Below, piece by piece: positions 41,543-50,214 of a stretch of DNA of 64,000 nucleotides (position 1 is its first letter; each line of letters starts with the position of its first letter). Location: the NCBI RefSeq assembly GCF_004793545.1, contig NZ_SRYA01000010.1, positions 1 through 64,000 of the forward strand, written 5' to 3'. A program made the translations under genes and the position numbers. This DNA comes from Petralouisia muris (GTDB taxonomy: Bacteria > Bacillota > Clostridia > Lachnospirales > Lachnospiraceae). The notes under the pieces are model-generated. The model saw only the letters and a list, made by a program, of their open reading frames with translations. It was not told the DNA's origin and did not search any database.

Positions 41543-42302
41543 TGAATTCTTAGACACGAAATAACATAAAAGTAGCAGGAATATGGCCAGCAGTCCAAAA
41601 AGCATGCGTATCAATTTACGGGAAGTCAACGCGAGTGCACGTTTGTGCTGATGGGTTCTTACCTCAGCAAATTTCTTGTCATAAAAAGCTTTGTATTCCG
41701 GGCAGTGCTGTATCACGCTCCCGGCGGCTTCGAATGCTCTTCTTTGTCCAGCATGGCAAATTCACTGAACTTAAGGAAAATGTTGTTGAGCATGTAGGTC
41801 TTCTCCCTGGCTATACATTCCGTGATGTGGAGCCTGTGTCTGGTAAGCCGCTGAGGGCAAGGTATTGCGCGCCCCGCCAGGGTTCGGTATGTATATGCCC
41901 GACCCTTGCGAAATCAGCGATGATAAAGGAATCAATGCCATCGTTCTTGTCAAGGGAATTGAAGGATTTTTTGCACTGATTTACCTCATAGGGGTTGAGG
42001 CAGTAGACCTTTGTGGAAAAAGGGGCCAGCTTTTCGGAGATGGAGAGGTAATTGGCGATATGGACGCCGTAAAAACCTGTGGATTCCAGGCCGATGACAA
42101 CAGCCCGGAATTCGTGGTGCTGTGAAAGCGCCTGGGCAATCATTTCCTTCATCTGCACTGCGCCGCCCTGTGCGTTAGCCACGGGAACCATCCTGATCAG
42201 GAAATCCTGGTCAAAGTTAAGTGCAGAGATAACGTTCGTGTGGGAACCGATATCAATCCCCACAAAAAGCGTTGACAGGTAATCGATTTTTATCTTCTTC
42301 AT
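41519..42302 (-). pseudogene. IS110-family transposase remnant
   Basis: The N-terminal DEDD/RuvC-like part begins at 42302: STLFVGIDIGSHTNVI (first Asp) and VVIGLESTGFYGVHIANYL (Glu), up to CKKSFNSLDKNDGIDSFIIADFARVG. Near 41848-41852 one base is missing: the +1 frame continues naturally (LTRHRLHITEC, REKTYMLNN). Near 41712-41725 a large internal deletion joins this to the C-terminal end (YKAFYDKKFAEVRTHQHKRAL, then SRKLIRMLFGLL). The central Tnp_20 domain with the catalytic Ser is gone. Two lesions, so inactive. Confidence 0.85.
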
Positions 42303-42600
42303 GTGTAATCACCACCTTTCCGGTAAGGATTGGGAACAGGGGCCAAAGCTTATCCCGGCCCGGGGCACCAGCTGCAACCTTGCGTTATCAGCGCTGGTCC
42401 AGGAGAAATACCCTGCTGGGGGCTAGACCTGGCGGTGCAGCATTTGTGTAAGCAGTCAAGGTGGCGGTGCGGGCTGCATGCTTTCTAAGCGATAGCGGAT
42501 GCTTTGCAGGAGGGACGAAGCAGTGCCTTAGCCCAGGTTCCACTGGGAACCATTATAGCGCGGGACGCTCTGGTAAAAAGTAGTAAGTGACAAGCTTATA
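42303..42600 (-). mobile_element. IS110 left-end non-coding region, possible bridge RNA locus
   Basis: About 300 bases just upstream of the transposase start (on the minus strand) are markedly GC-rich compared with the AT-rich flanks and have no open frame. They contain several short hairpins, for example GGTTCC-ACTG-GGAACC at 42536-42551. In IS110 elements this position encodes the bridge RNA that pairs with donor and target DNA. I cannot fold it here; the exact outer end of the element is not determined. Confidence 0.45.
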
Positions 42601-42986
42601 GATGAGACAGGATGCGCCAGCATTATGGGAGAAAGGGAGAACCCTTCCAGACCTCCATCAGAATATCCTCACATCTATGTAGAAAGAGCTGAGACTGGTG
42701 GCTATTAACTGTATAGATGGGAAGGGATGGGGAGGGAGTCCTCCTAGAAATCATCCTGCATCCATATCACAAAAAAAGAATAAGTCTATAGCCTGTCCTA
42801 ACTGGCTATAAACTTATTATACGAGGATGGAAAGCTATGGATAAAATGGAAAGGGACAGATTTTACGATTGTTGTAATTTGCCGGATTACTGTGTATAAT
42901 AGAACCAAAGAATGCTGCAGGGTTTACAGGATATGCAGGGCTTTCCAGCAAAAGTGGAAGAAGGCAGGTAAAAGGAGATAAAAAGT
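42601..42986. other. Gene-free flank of the IS110 remnant
   Basis: Apart from the hairpin at 42779-42818 I see no gene. The stretch is low in recognisable signals; a GGAGATAAAAAGT site for the next remnant lies at its end. Confidence 0.5.
42770..42818 (-). terminator. Long hairpin with T-run on the minus strand
   Basis: AATAAGTCTATAGCC (42779-42793) and GGCTATAAACTTATT (42804-42818) pair with one mismatch; read on the minus strand it is followed by CTTTTTTTG. There is no evident minus-strand gene upstream, so it may belong to a lost gene or the element's flank. Confidence 0.6.
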
Positions 42987-43599
42987 ATGAGGACAGAACA
43001 AATAGGGAATATAGAAACAACACAAACAAATTGGGAAGAATTAAGCATATCTAATGATTTCCTGTTTGGGAAGGTCATGCAGAACCCGGAACTGTGCAAA
43101 GAATTATTGCAAAGGATTCTGCCAGGTTTGGAGATAGACCGCGTTGAATATCCAGAATTGCAGAAAAATATTAAGCCAAATATGGATGCCCATGGTGTTA
43201 GGCTGGATGTGTATGTAAAGGATGATAAAGAGGATAACAGCGTTTCAATGGGAGATAAAGCAGTAAAGATATTCCTGAATGCAAAAGGAACATTGGATGA
43301 TGTCAGTAAAGAGTTAAAAGCATTTCTGGATTATGTGGCGGGAAAGGAAGCAGGAGATTCTTATGTAAAGAAATTGGAAGAAGCCGTAGAAGAAGCAAAG
43401 AAAAACAGGGGATGGAGGCATGAGTATATGACGTTACCAGGAGAACCAGAAAATTGGAGAAAAACGTGGAGAAGAAAAAATGATAGTCAATGCACTCAAA
43501 ACTACAAAAAGCATTAAGCAAACATCAATTATTTTGCAGTTATCAGAACAGGAAGTTAGAGAAATTGCGGAAGAAAAGAATCTTTTGATAAATGATTAA
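42987..43599 (+). pseudogene. Rpn-family/PD-(D/E)XK transposase remnant
   Basis: Starts like the recombination-promoting nuclease family (NDFLFGKVMQNPELCKELLQRILPGLEID, then GVRLDVYVKDD), but the catalytic core expected after RLDVYVKDD is missing and the text jumps to the C-terminal part KIFLNAKGTLDDVSKELKAFLDYVAGK. After HEYMTL the original frame ends in a shifted tail at 43517, while another frame carries the natural C-terminus (KMIVNALKTTKSIKQTSIILQLSEQEV...) to 43599. So there is a deletion of perhaps 80 residues and a frameshift near 43440. Confidence 0.75.
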
Positions 43600-43744
43600 G
43601 ACTTATATAACAGGCAGAACATAACATGTGTTCTGTCTTATCTTTAAGGATGTAATATTTTGGGTAATTTACGCATTTAGGCATGTTATGGATAGCCATA
43701 TCAAAAATGAATACGAGTGTTATTGACAAACCGATATAGGAATT

Positions 43745-43783
43745 CGCAGGATAGTGTATGAAAGACCATCCTGCGGATTTTTT
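43745..43783 (+). terminator. Rho-independent terminator
   Basis: CGCAGGAT (43745-43752) pairs with ATCCTGCG (43768-43775), followed by GATTTTTT. It lies in the otherwise gene-free 43600-43835 stretch; the gene it once served is not evident. Confidence 0.75.
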
Positions 43784-43835
43784 ATTGTAATGAAAATGCT
43801 CTAAATATTTTTATTTTTTAAAGTTCGTGATTTAG

Positions 43836-43988
43836 TGGATTTATTACGGTTTTGCATCTGTATGGGAGACAACGATAAAATATATGTCAAAGGGAAAATG
43901 GGGATTTGAAATGCAGCCCTTTGTGGCGGATGCAGATTGGGCTTTTTATGATGCCGGAAAGACAACGGCGGAAATTATCAGAGGATAG
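43836..43988 (+). pseudogene. C-terminal scrap of a sugar ABC solute-binding protein (probable)
   Basis: A 50-codon frame without a start, reading WIYYGFASVWETTIKY... and ending FYDAGKTTAEIIRG. The end resembles the C-terminal helix of carbohydrate-binding ABC proteins (x-Y-F-x-G-x-KT-x-E-x-x-x-II). An internal ATG at 43884 lacks a ribosome site. Remainder of a lost transporter gene, perhaps linked with the glycoside hydrolase scrap downstream. Bases 43989-44118 show nothing else. Confidence 0.35.
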
Positions 43989-44118
43989 TGTGAAAGAGAG
44001 TAAATTAAGCCAAAAACGTGAAATAGACACAAAAACAAGGCTCACACCGTGAACCTAAATAAGAGTATTCCCACCTTGATAAAAGGGGCGCACCTGCACA
44101 TCAACAACAAATGGGTGG

Positions 44119-44742
44119 GTGCATCTGACATTGATGCCGGGAATGCCTTATAAAATTGAATCTATTATAACACGAAAACTTGAAGGTGTGAACCACTTTC
44201 ATTACTATTTGTGCCGCCAACTGAAAGGCGGCGGAATGGAGATTTTTTATGAAAGAATATATAGTGTGGCAAAAGAGTATGGATGTTTGATTTTGGGTTG
44301 TAATACAATTGGGCATCTTGGCGCAGGAATGATGCATTTGCATCGGACAGGAGACGATACAAGCGGATTGCATTGGGACTTAACAAGGCGCAATGGAGTA
44401 AACGCTTTAGCATTCCGGATGCCGCAGCATGGGATTTTCTTTGATATAGATGCGGATTGTGTTGGGTTCACGGAAAAGATAGGATGGAAATGGAACCGTC
44501 AGTGGACAAAATTGTTGGCACATAGCGGCACGTCGTTGTTTCTTTCTGTAGAGCCGGGACTTCCGTCAGAGGAGGAAGAGGAAGAATTAAAGTCTTATAT
44601 GAAAACAGCCGCTGAATATCATGAACCGGCAAAACCATTAGACTGGGAAGATACGGCGTGTCCGGCATGCTGGGAAATTGATGGGGAACAAAAGAAGTTT
44701 GAGTGGTATACGCCAAAAGGCATTCTTTATGGAGATTTTTGA
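44119..44742 (+). pseudogene. C-terminal fragment of a glycoside hydrolase (alpha-galactosidase-like)
   Basis: From about 44225 the frame reads FYERIYSVAKEYG, then LILGCNTIGHLGAGMMHLHRTGDDTSG, NGVNALAFRMPQHGIFFDIDADCVGF and LLAHSGTSLFLSVEPG, which fits the C-terminal half of a clan GH-D type (beta/alpha)8 glycosidase with an acidic loop. The 35 residues before it do not fit and the catalytic N-terminal half is absent. The ATG at 44119 has no ribosome site. Very likely a broken gene. Confidence 0.55.
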
Positions 44743-44771
44743 CGGAGCGTTAGTACTCTAAGGAGAAAGAT

Positions 44772-45029
44772 ATGCATAAATTTAGATATGTGATTAAGGG
44801 GAAAAAGGGAATTCATTTGAAACCGGCAGGGCGTTTGGCAAAAGAAGCATGGAAATATGAAAGCGAAATCAAGATGGCAAAGGATTCGAAATCTGTGACA
44901 GTAACAGAGCCGCTGGCTGTTATTGGGCTTAGGGTGAAATGCGGTGATTCAGTGGAAATAGAAATAAATGGCGCGGATGAGGTGATTGCATGTGAAGGAA
45001 TAAAAGATTTTTTTGAAAATAATTTGTAA
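44772..45029 (+). CDS. HPr-like phosphocarrier with Glu at position 46
   Basis: 85-residue HPr homolog aligning without gaps to classical HPr. His15, which takes phosphate from PEP via enzyme I, is present in KGIHLKPAG; Arg17 is Lys. At position 46, where Gram-positive HPr has the regulatory Ser phosphorylated by HPr kinase, the sequence reads T45-E46-P47. So it can act in phosphotransfer but not be Ser-phosphorylated; Glu could imitate phospho-Ser. AGGAGA precedes ATG 44772. It starts 29 bases after the glycosidase fragment. It may be a second, specialised HPr rather than the main PtsH. Confidence 0.8.
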   Translation: MHKFRYVIKGKKGIHLKPAGRLAKEAWKYESEIKMAKDSKSVTVTEPLAVIGLRVKCGDSVEIEINGADEVIACEGIKDFFENNL

Positions 45030-45148
45030 ATATATGAAAAGTTCTTGGGAGCTGAGGGAAGTGATTGTGCTTCCATTGTCCTATCAGAAAGGGGAAGAGA
45101 AGCAGAATTAATAGCATGAAAATTTTACGACTGTTATCTTTATGGAGC

Positions 45149-45194
45149 CAGGGTTTTTGAAAGTTTGAATCCTTTCAAAAGCCCTGGTTTTTTA
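45149..45194 (+). terminator. Rho-independent terminator after the HPr-like gene
   Basis: CCAGGGTTTTTGAAAG (45149-45164) pairs with CTTTCAAAAGCCCTGG (45173-45188) with one mismatch, then six T. Confidence 0.88.
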
Positions 45195-45196
45195 CT

Positions 45197-45225
45197 TGAC
45201 ACGAAAAATTGAAGAAAGTATACTA
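45197..45225 (+). promoter_or_regulatory. Promoter of the PAS kinase operon
   Basis: TTGACA (45197-45202), 17-base spacer, TATACT (45220-45225), directly after the preceding terminator. Confidence 0.85.
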
Positions 45226-45272
45226 AAAATAAAGAAAAATGGCAAAGGAGCCATGGGGAAGGAGCAGAAGCT

Positions 45273-46715
45273 ATGGAACAGGAGACGCTTCGGAAAGAGG
45301 ATTCTTTTCGATTTGCAGATGTGGCTTTAGAGATCATATTGAAATTTGATCGGGATGGGAAGATATTGTACGGCAATAGTCGGGCTAAGACCGATTTGGG
45401 ATATGGGGAAGAATTGACGCAGGTTAGCCTTCCTGCCCTGTTTCCCGCAGAATTGCAGCAGGAGAAGTACGAGGAAGGGATGCTGCTGGATGCAATGTCT
45501 GCCATGAGAGACGGCATGATGTACCGGAAGAACGGCACATGTTTTCCAGTACGTATGACCACAATTGTAGAAGGGGAGCAGAATCTGCTTTTTGCAATTA
45601 ATATTGCCAAAAGGATTGAAACAGAGCGGAAGCTGGTTCGGATGAAAGAAGAGATGGAAGAAACCATCAAGGTACGGAATGAATTTGTGGCGAATGTTAC
45701 CCATGAACTGCGCACGCCGGTGAACGGAATTCGAGGGCATGTGACGAATTTGCTGGAGGCGGGCGTTACCGGGGAGCAGAAGCGGACACTGGATATTATT
45801 CTTCGCTGCTGTGAGAATATGTCGGCCATTATCAATAATATTTTGGATTTTTCCAAGCTGGAGGCGGGAAAATTTACACTGGAGCAGAAGGAATTTAATT
45901 TTTACCAGATGATTAATCATACCGTAGAGACGAATATTACTGCAATTGATGCGAAAGGCTTACATATTATGGTAAATATTGATAAGTCAATTCCTGAATT
46001 TTTGATTGGAGATGAACTGCGCCTGACACAGATTCTCAACAATCTTTTATCTAATGCGGTAAAGTTTACCAGTGTAGGATACATTAATATAGAAGTAACG
46101 AAGACAGTGCAATTTGACGATGAAATCGAATTGTTCTTTGTGGTTTCCGATACAGGGATTGGAATTTCCCAAGAGGAAAAAGACAAGTTGTTTAAGAGTT
46201 TTTCTCAGGTGGACGCCTCGATAACCAGAAAATACGGCGGCACCGGATTGGGGCTTTCTATCACCAAGCAGCTGGTGGAATTGATGCAGGGCAGCATCCA
46301 TCTGGACAGTGAGAAAGGGAAGGGAAGCAGCTTTTCGTACTCTGTGCGGCTTCATGTGGCTCAGAATAAGAAAGAAGAGCATAGTGTCCGAGAACAGTTT
46401 GAATTTATCAACCAGAATCAAGATATATCTCAGCCTGATGAAATTGGAGAGATCTTCCATTTCGGAACGGAGGAAAATGAAAAAGAACTGCGCAGCAAGA
46501 TGGAGAAGCTGATTATCTGCATGGAGGTAGGGGCATGGGATAAGGCGGAAACTTTTTCGCATAATATCAAGGCGCTGCTGGAGGAAGCCCCTCAGGAGGT
46601 GAAAAAAGCAGCGTTTCGGCTTGAAATGAACGTCCGGAAGGAAAAATATGACAAGGCGGTAGAGCAATATAATAACCTGAAAAAGATATTTGAGGAAAAC
46701 ATCGGAGGAATGTGA
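45273..46715 (+). CDS. Soluble PAS histidine kinase with Hpt-like tail
   Basis: 480 residues without membrane helices. PAS domain at about 12-120, coiled linker, dimerisation domain with VTHELRTPVNGIRGH (phospho-His near 148), ATPase domain with GGTGLGLSITKQLVE near 325. After residue 375 a further 105 residues end in a helical domain with His430 (FSHNIKALLEEAP, then KYDKAVEQYNNLKKIF) that resembles an Hpt domain, although the usual His-x-(I/L)-KG is His-N-I-KA. It is cotranscribed with a REC-HD protein and lies at the head of the chemosensory block. It may sense a cytoplasmic cue. Confidence 0.85.
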   Translation: MEQETLRKEDSFRFADVALEIILKFDRDGKILYGNSRAKTDLGYGEELTQVSLPALFPAELQQEKYEEGMLLDAMSAMRDGMMYRKNGTCFPVRMTTIVEGEQNLLFAINIAKRIETERKLVRMKEEMEETIKVRNEFVANVTHELRTPVNGIRGHVTNLLEAGVTGEQKRTLDIILRCCENMSAIINNILDFSKLEAGKFTLEQKEFNFYQMINHTVETNITAIDAKGLHIMVNIDKSIPEFLIGDELRLTQILNNLLSNAVKFTSVGYINIEVTKTVQFDDEIELFFVVSDTGIGISQEEKDKLFKSFSQVDASITRKYGGTGLGLSITKQLVELMQGSIHLDSEKGKGSSFSYSVRLHVAQNKKEEHSVREQFEFINQNQDISQPDEIGEIFHFGTEENEKELRSKMEKLIICMEVGAWDKAETFSHNIKALLEEAPQEVKKAAFRLEMNVRKEKYDKAVEQYNNLKKIFEENIGGM

Positions 46716-46717
46716 GT

Positions 46718-47803
46718 ATGGAAAGTATGGAAAGAGCCGGTACAGTGCCCCAGATTTTGATTGTGGATGATGTAGATGCAAATCTGATGATTCTGGAGAA
46801 TATTATTTTGGAAATGGGATATGAACCAAGATGTGCAGGCAGCGCCGGTGAAGCTGCAAAGCTGATCACAGAGCGGCTGCCCCAGTTGATTCTTCTGGAT
46901 GTGTTTATGCCGGAAATGGACGGATATGAATTCTGTGAACGGTTAAAGGAAAATCCCATTACCAGGGATATTCCAATTATTTTTATTTCAGCGGCCGATT
47001 CCAGTGAAGATAAGGTAAGGGGCTTTAAGCTGGGCGCAGTGGATTATATTGGAAAACCCTTTGAAGTAACGGAAGTTACCATGCGTGTAAAGAACCACTT
47101 GAAGCTTTATGAGATGCAGCAGGAACTGGAATTAAGCAACCGCCGGCTGCACAGTGTAATCAGCAGCCAGGCCAGAAGAATAGAGGAAGAACAGAAAAAT
47201 ATTCTTTACGCCCTGGCTGCTTTGAGTGAAGAAAAGGGAGCAAGTTCAGTCCATCATCTGGAAAATGTGGCGTATAATTGTCGTTTGCTGGCTCAAAGTC
47301 TTCAGTTTAGCCCGGGATATTCCGAAGAAATATCAGAGGCTTTTATTGATACCATTGAGGTGGCTTCCCGGCTGCACGATATTGGAAAGATTCAGACTCC
47401 CTGCAGGATTCAGGTGGAAGGAGATTCTTTCGAGCCTGAAAGAGCGGATATTTTAGAGCGTCATGTGCAGCAGGGAACGGCAATTTTAGAGAAAGTGTAT
47501 GCCAGTACATCTGAAAACAGCTTTTTGCCTATGGCAATTGAAATTGCCCGTTTCCGTTATGCGAAATGGGATGGAACTGGATATCCGAAAGGAATTCATG
47601 GGAAAAATATACCATTATCGGCAAGAATTACCGCCATTGTAGATGTTTATGATGATTTGCTGGAAAAAAAACATGGAGAAGACAGCGGAAACAAGGCAGA
47701 AATTCTTAGAATTATGGAAGAAGGCAGCGGAACCTTTTTTGATCCGGAGATTGTAGATGTCTTTTTAAAGGTTCAGAAACAGCTTCATCATGAAGAAGGA
47801 TAG
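46718..47803 (+). CDS. Response regulator with HD (degenerate HD-GYP) output
   Basis: 361 residues. Receiver 10-125 with Asp61 (LILLDVFMPEMDG) and Lys in YIGKPFE, a coiled linker to 165, then an HD domain: RLHDIGKIQTP (HD pair and Lys) and a later WDGTGYPKGIHG. In active HD-GYP phosphodiesterases HHE stands just before the DG-x-GYP motif; here those places are Arg-Tyr-Ala (IARFRYAKWDGTGYP), so two metal-binding His are missing and c-di-GMP hydrolysis is doubtful. Start ATG 46718 is better spaced from GGAGG than GTG 46712. Partner of the preceding PAS kinase. Confidence 0.85.
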   Translation: MESMERAGTVPQILIVDDVDANLMILENIILEMGYEPRCAGSAGEAAKLITERLPQLILLDVFMPEMDGYEFCERLKENPITRDIPIIFISAADSSEDKVRGFKLGAVDYIGKPFEVTEVTMRVKNHLKLYEMQQELELSNRRLHSVISSQARRIEEEQKNILYALAALSEEKGASSVHHLENVAYNCRLLAQSLQFSPGYSEEISEAFIDTIEVASRLHDIGKIQTPCRIQVEGDSFEPERADILERHVQQGTAILEKVYASTSENSFLPMAIEIARFRYAKWDGTGYPKGIHGKNIPLSARITAIVDVYDDLLEKKHGEDSGNKAEILRIMEEGSGTFFDPEIVDVFLKVQKQLHHEEG

Positions 47804-47814
47804 CGGTAACGGAA

Positions 47815-47843
47815 TTGACAAATAAAGGCGAATATAGTACCAT
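47815..47843 (+). promoter_or_regulatory. Promoter of the che operon
   Basis: TTGACA (47815-47820), 17-base spacer, TACCAT (47838-47843), 54 bases before cheR. Confidence 0.6.
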
Positions 47844-47897
47844 AGATAATATGGAGTAAATATCTGATAGAAGTTTATGTGATAGGAGTAAGTTACT

Positions 47898-48701
47898 ATG
47901 ATTACGGAACAGGAATTTCATCGGATCGCAGTTTATGTAAAGCAAAAGTATGGAATAGATCTCAGCGGAAAGCAAATCCTGGTAAATGGGAGAATGGAAA
48001 ATTATCTTTTGCGGAATGGCTACAGCGGATATGATGATTACATGACAAAGGTGGAGAATAATCCAAAAGGAGAGGAAGCGCGGAACCTGATTAATGTACT
48101 GACCACCAACCATACATATTTTATGCGTGAGTTTGAACATTTGGATTATATGAAGAAAGTGATACTTCCGCAGATTAAGGTGAAAGAGGCGTCTGCCAGG
48201 GACGTAAGAATTTGGTCGGCTGCGTCGTCCACAGGAGAAGAGCCATATACCATAGCCATGGTGCTGAGAGATTATTTTGGACCAGAACCCAATCGATGGG
48301 ATACCAGAGTGCTTGCCACCGATATTTCCACCAAAGTTCTGGAAAAAGCCCAGCGAGGGAAATATTTGAAGGAACAGATAGAACCTTTGCCTGAGAGCTG
48401 GAAGAAGCGCTATTTTAAAAAGGTGAATGATCTGGAATATCAGGTCACGAAGGAATTAAGGGGGGAAGTGATTTTTCGGCAGTTTAATTTGATGAATAAA
48501 TTTCCTTTCCATAAGAAATTTCATGTGGTTTTCATGAGAAATGTAATGATTTACTTTGATGAGGCCACCAAGCGCCAGCTTCTCTCCAGAGTGTATGATT
48601 TCCTGGAGCCGGGAGGATATCTGTTTGTGGGAACAACGGAAGCTGTTGATAGGAAAGGGTTGAAGTTTCAATATGTAGAGCCGTCTATCTATCGGAAATA
48701 A
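47898..48701 (+). CDS. cheR: CheR, chemoreceptor glutamate methyltransferase
   Basis: 267-residue SAM-dependent methyltransferase that methylates glutamates of MCP proteins. N-terminal helical domain 1-75 and SAM domain with VRIWSAASSTGEEPYTIAMVL (SAM motif, residues about 104-125), LATDISTKVLEKA, and FMRNVMIYFD near 215. Full length. AGGAG lies before ATG 47898. First gene of cheR-cheB-REC-cheA-cheW-mcp. Confidence 0.95.
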   Translation: MITEQEFHRIAVYVKQKYGIDLSGKQILVNGRMENYLLRNGYSGYDDYMTKVENNPKGEEARNLINVLTTNHTYFMREFEHLDYMKKVILPQIKVKEASARDVRIWSAASSTGEEPYTIAMVLRDYFGPEPNRWDTRVLATDISTKVLEKAQRGKYLKEQIEPLPESWKKRYFKKVNDLEYQVTKELRGEVIFRQFNLMNKFPFHKKFHVVFMRNVMIYFDEATKRQLLSRVYDFLEPGGYLFVGTTEAVDRKGLKFQYVEPSIYRK

Positions 48702-48725
48702 GTATGAAGAAAGCAGGTAAACAGG

Positions 48726-49748
48726 ATGCGCAAAATCAGAGTGTTAGTGGTAGATGATTCATTGCTGTTTCGTAATCTGTTGGTGCAGAGCCTGAGTGAA
48801 GATCCAAGTATCGAAGTAGTTGCCCAGGCAGGAGACGCCTATGCAGCCCGGGATGCGATTTTGAAGTACCGTCCAGATGTAATGACCTTGGATGTGGAGA
48901 TGCCCAGAATGGGCGGAATTGAATTTTTAAGAAAATTGCTGCCCCAGTATCCGCTGCCGGTGGTTGTAATCAGCGCAATGGATGAGAAAGTTTTTGACGC
49001 AATGGAAGCGGGCGCAGTGGATTTTGTATGTAAGCCCAATACAGTGGAACGGGACAAAGTCAGTTCTTTTTTGCGGAAGGAACTGGGAACAAAGATAAAG
49101 ATTGCGTCAACGGTGAAGGTTGGAAGGCTGAAACGGGCGGAAGCATTTCCAGTAAACGGCGCGTCCAGCGTAAAGAGCAATATGGTGATTGCCATTGGGG
49201 CTTCTACTGGCGGAACGGAAGCCATATATGATGTGGTGCGCCAGTTCCGGAAAGATATTCCGGGAGTTGTGATTGTGCAGCATATGCCGCCGGGCTTCAC
49301 ACAGATGTATGCCAACAGGCTGAATAATCAGTGCCAGGTGGTAGTAAAGGAAGCGTCAACGGGAGACCGGGTTTTGCCGGGGCAGGTATTGATTGCGCCG
49401 GGGGATAAGCAGATGCGTCTGGTGAAAGTAAATGGAATGTATCAGGTAGAATGCAAGCATGGAGCGAAAGTCAGCGGGCATTGTCCGTCCGTGGATGTGC
49501 TGTTTCAGTCTGTGGCCAAAGCGGCCGGGAAAGAGGCAGTGGGCGTGATTCTGACCGGAATGGGCGGAGACGGCGCCAAAGGGCTTTTGGAGATGCGCAA
49601 AGCCGGAGCAATTACCATCGGCCAGGATGAAGCAAGCTGTGTTGTGTATGGTATGCCTAAAGTTGCGTTTGATATTGGAGCAGTGAAGTATCAGACGGAG
49701 CTTTCAAATATAGCAAATAAAGTATACAGTGTATTAAAGGCAAACTAG
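48726..49748 (+). CDS. cheB: CheB, protein-glutamate methylesterase
   Basis: 340-residue two-domain enzyme that removes methyl groups from receptors. Receiver domain with Asp10-Asp11 and phospho-acceptor Asp56 (MTLDVEMPRMGG); catalytic domain from about 155 with the triad in AIGASTGGTEAI (Ser), VQHMPPGF (His) and TGMGGDGAKG (Asp). Phosphorylated by CheA in the family. 24 bases after cheR. Confidence 0.96.
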   Translation: MRKIRVLVVDDSLLFRNLLVQSLSEDPSIEVVAQAGDAYAARDAILKYRPDVMTLDVEMPRMGGIEFLRKLLPQYPLPVVVISAMDEKVFDAMEAGAVDFVCKPNTVERDKVSSFLRKELGTKIKIASTVKVGRLKRAEAFPVNGASSVKSNMVIAIGASTGGTEAIYDVVRQFRKDIPGVVIVQHMPPGFTQMYANRLNNQCQVVVKEASTGDRVLPGQVLIAPGDKQMRLVKVNGMYQVECKHGAKVSGHCPSVDVLFQSVAKAAGKEAVGVILTGMGGDGAKGLLEMRKAGAITIGQDEASCVVYGMPKVAFDIGAVKYQTELSNIANKVYSVLKAN

Positions 49749-49764
49749 AAAGGAGAACAGGGAT

Positions 49765-50157
49765 ATGAAAATATTACTGGCAGAGGATGATTTCGCCAGC
49801 CGTAAATTTATGACAAATTATCTGGAGAAATACGGAGACTGTGACATAACCGTGGATGGAGAAGAAGCGGTGGATGCCTTTTTGATGGCATTGGAGGATG
49901 GAGAACCTTATGATTTGATTTGTCTGGATGTTATGATGCCGGTGCTGGATGGTTATCAGGCGCTGAAAGCAATCCGTGACATTGAGAAGGAACGGGGAAT
50001 CCAGGGAAAAGACAGCGCAAAAATTATTATGACCACTGCATTGAATGAAGAAAGAAATGTGAAAAAAGCATTTGAAATGGGCTGTACGGTGTACTCCGGT
50101 AAACCGATAGACCTGGAAAAATTTGAAATGATTCTGAAGAAATTGGAATTGATATGA
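49765..50157 (+). CDS. Single-domain response regulator (CheY-type)
   Basis: 130-residue receiver domain with acidic pair Glu7-Asp8-Asp9, phospho-acceptor near residue 55 (LICLDVMMPVLDG), Thr in IIMTTALN and Lys in YSGKPIDLEKF. Located between cheB and cheA with an AGGAG site, so probably the diffusible output or phosphate sink of CheA. It is slightly longer than classical CheY in the loops after helix 2 and strand 3, and I leave the CheY name open. Confidence 0.9.
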   Translation: MKILLAEDDFASRKFMTNYLEKYGDCDITVDGEEAVDAFLMALEDGEPYDLICLDVMMPVLDGYQALKAIRDIEKERGIQGKDSAKIIMTTALNEERNVKKAFEMGCTVYSGKPIDLEKFEMILKKLELI

Positions 50158-50214
50158 TGACAATGGCTGAACATATTTACAAAAAGTACTACCAGGAAGA
50201 AGGGAGGCAGGAAA

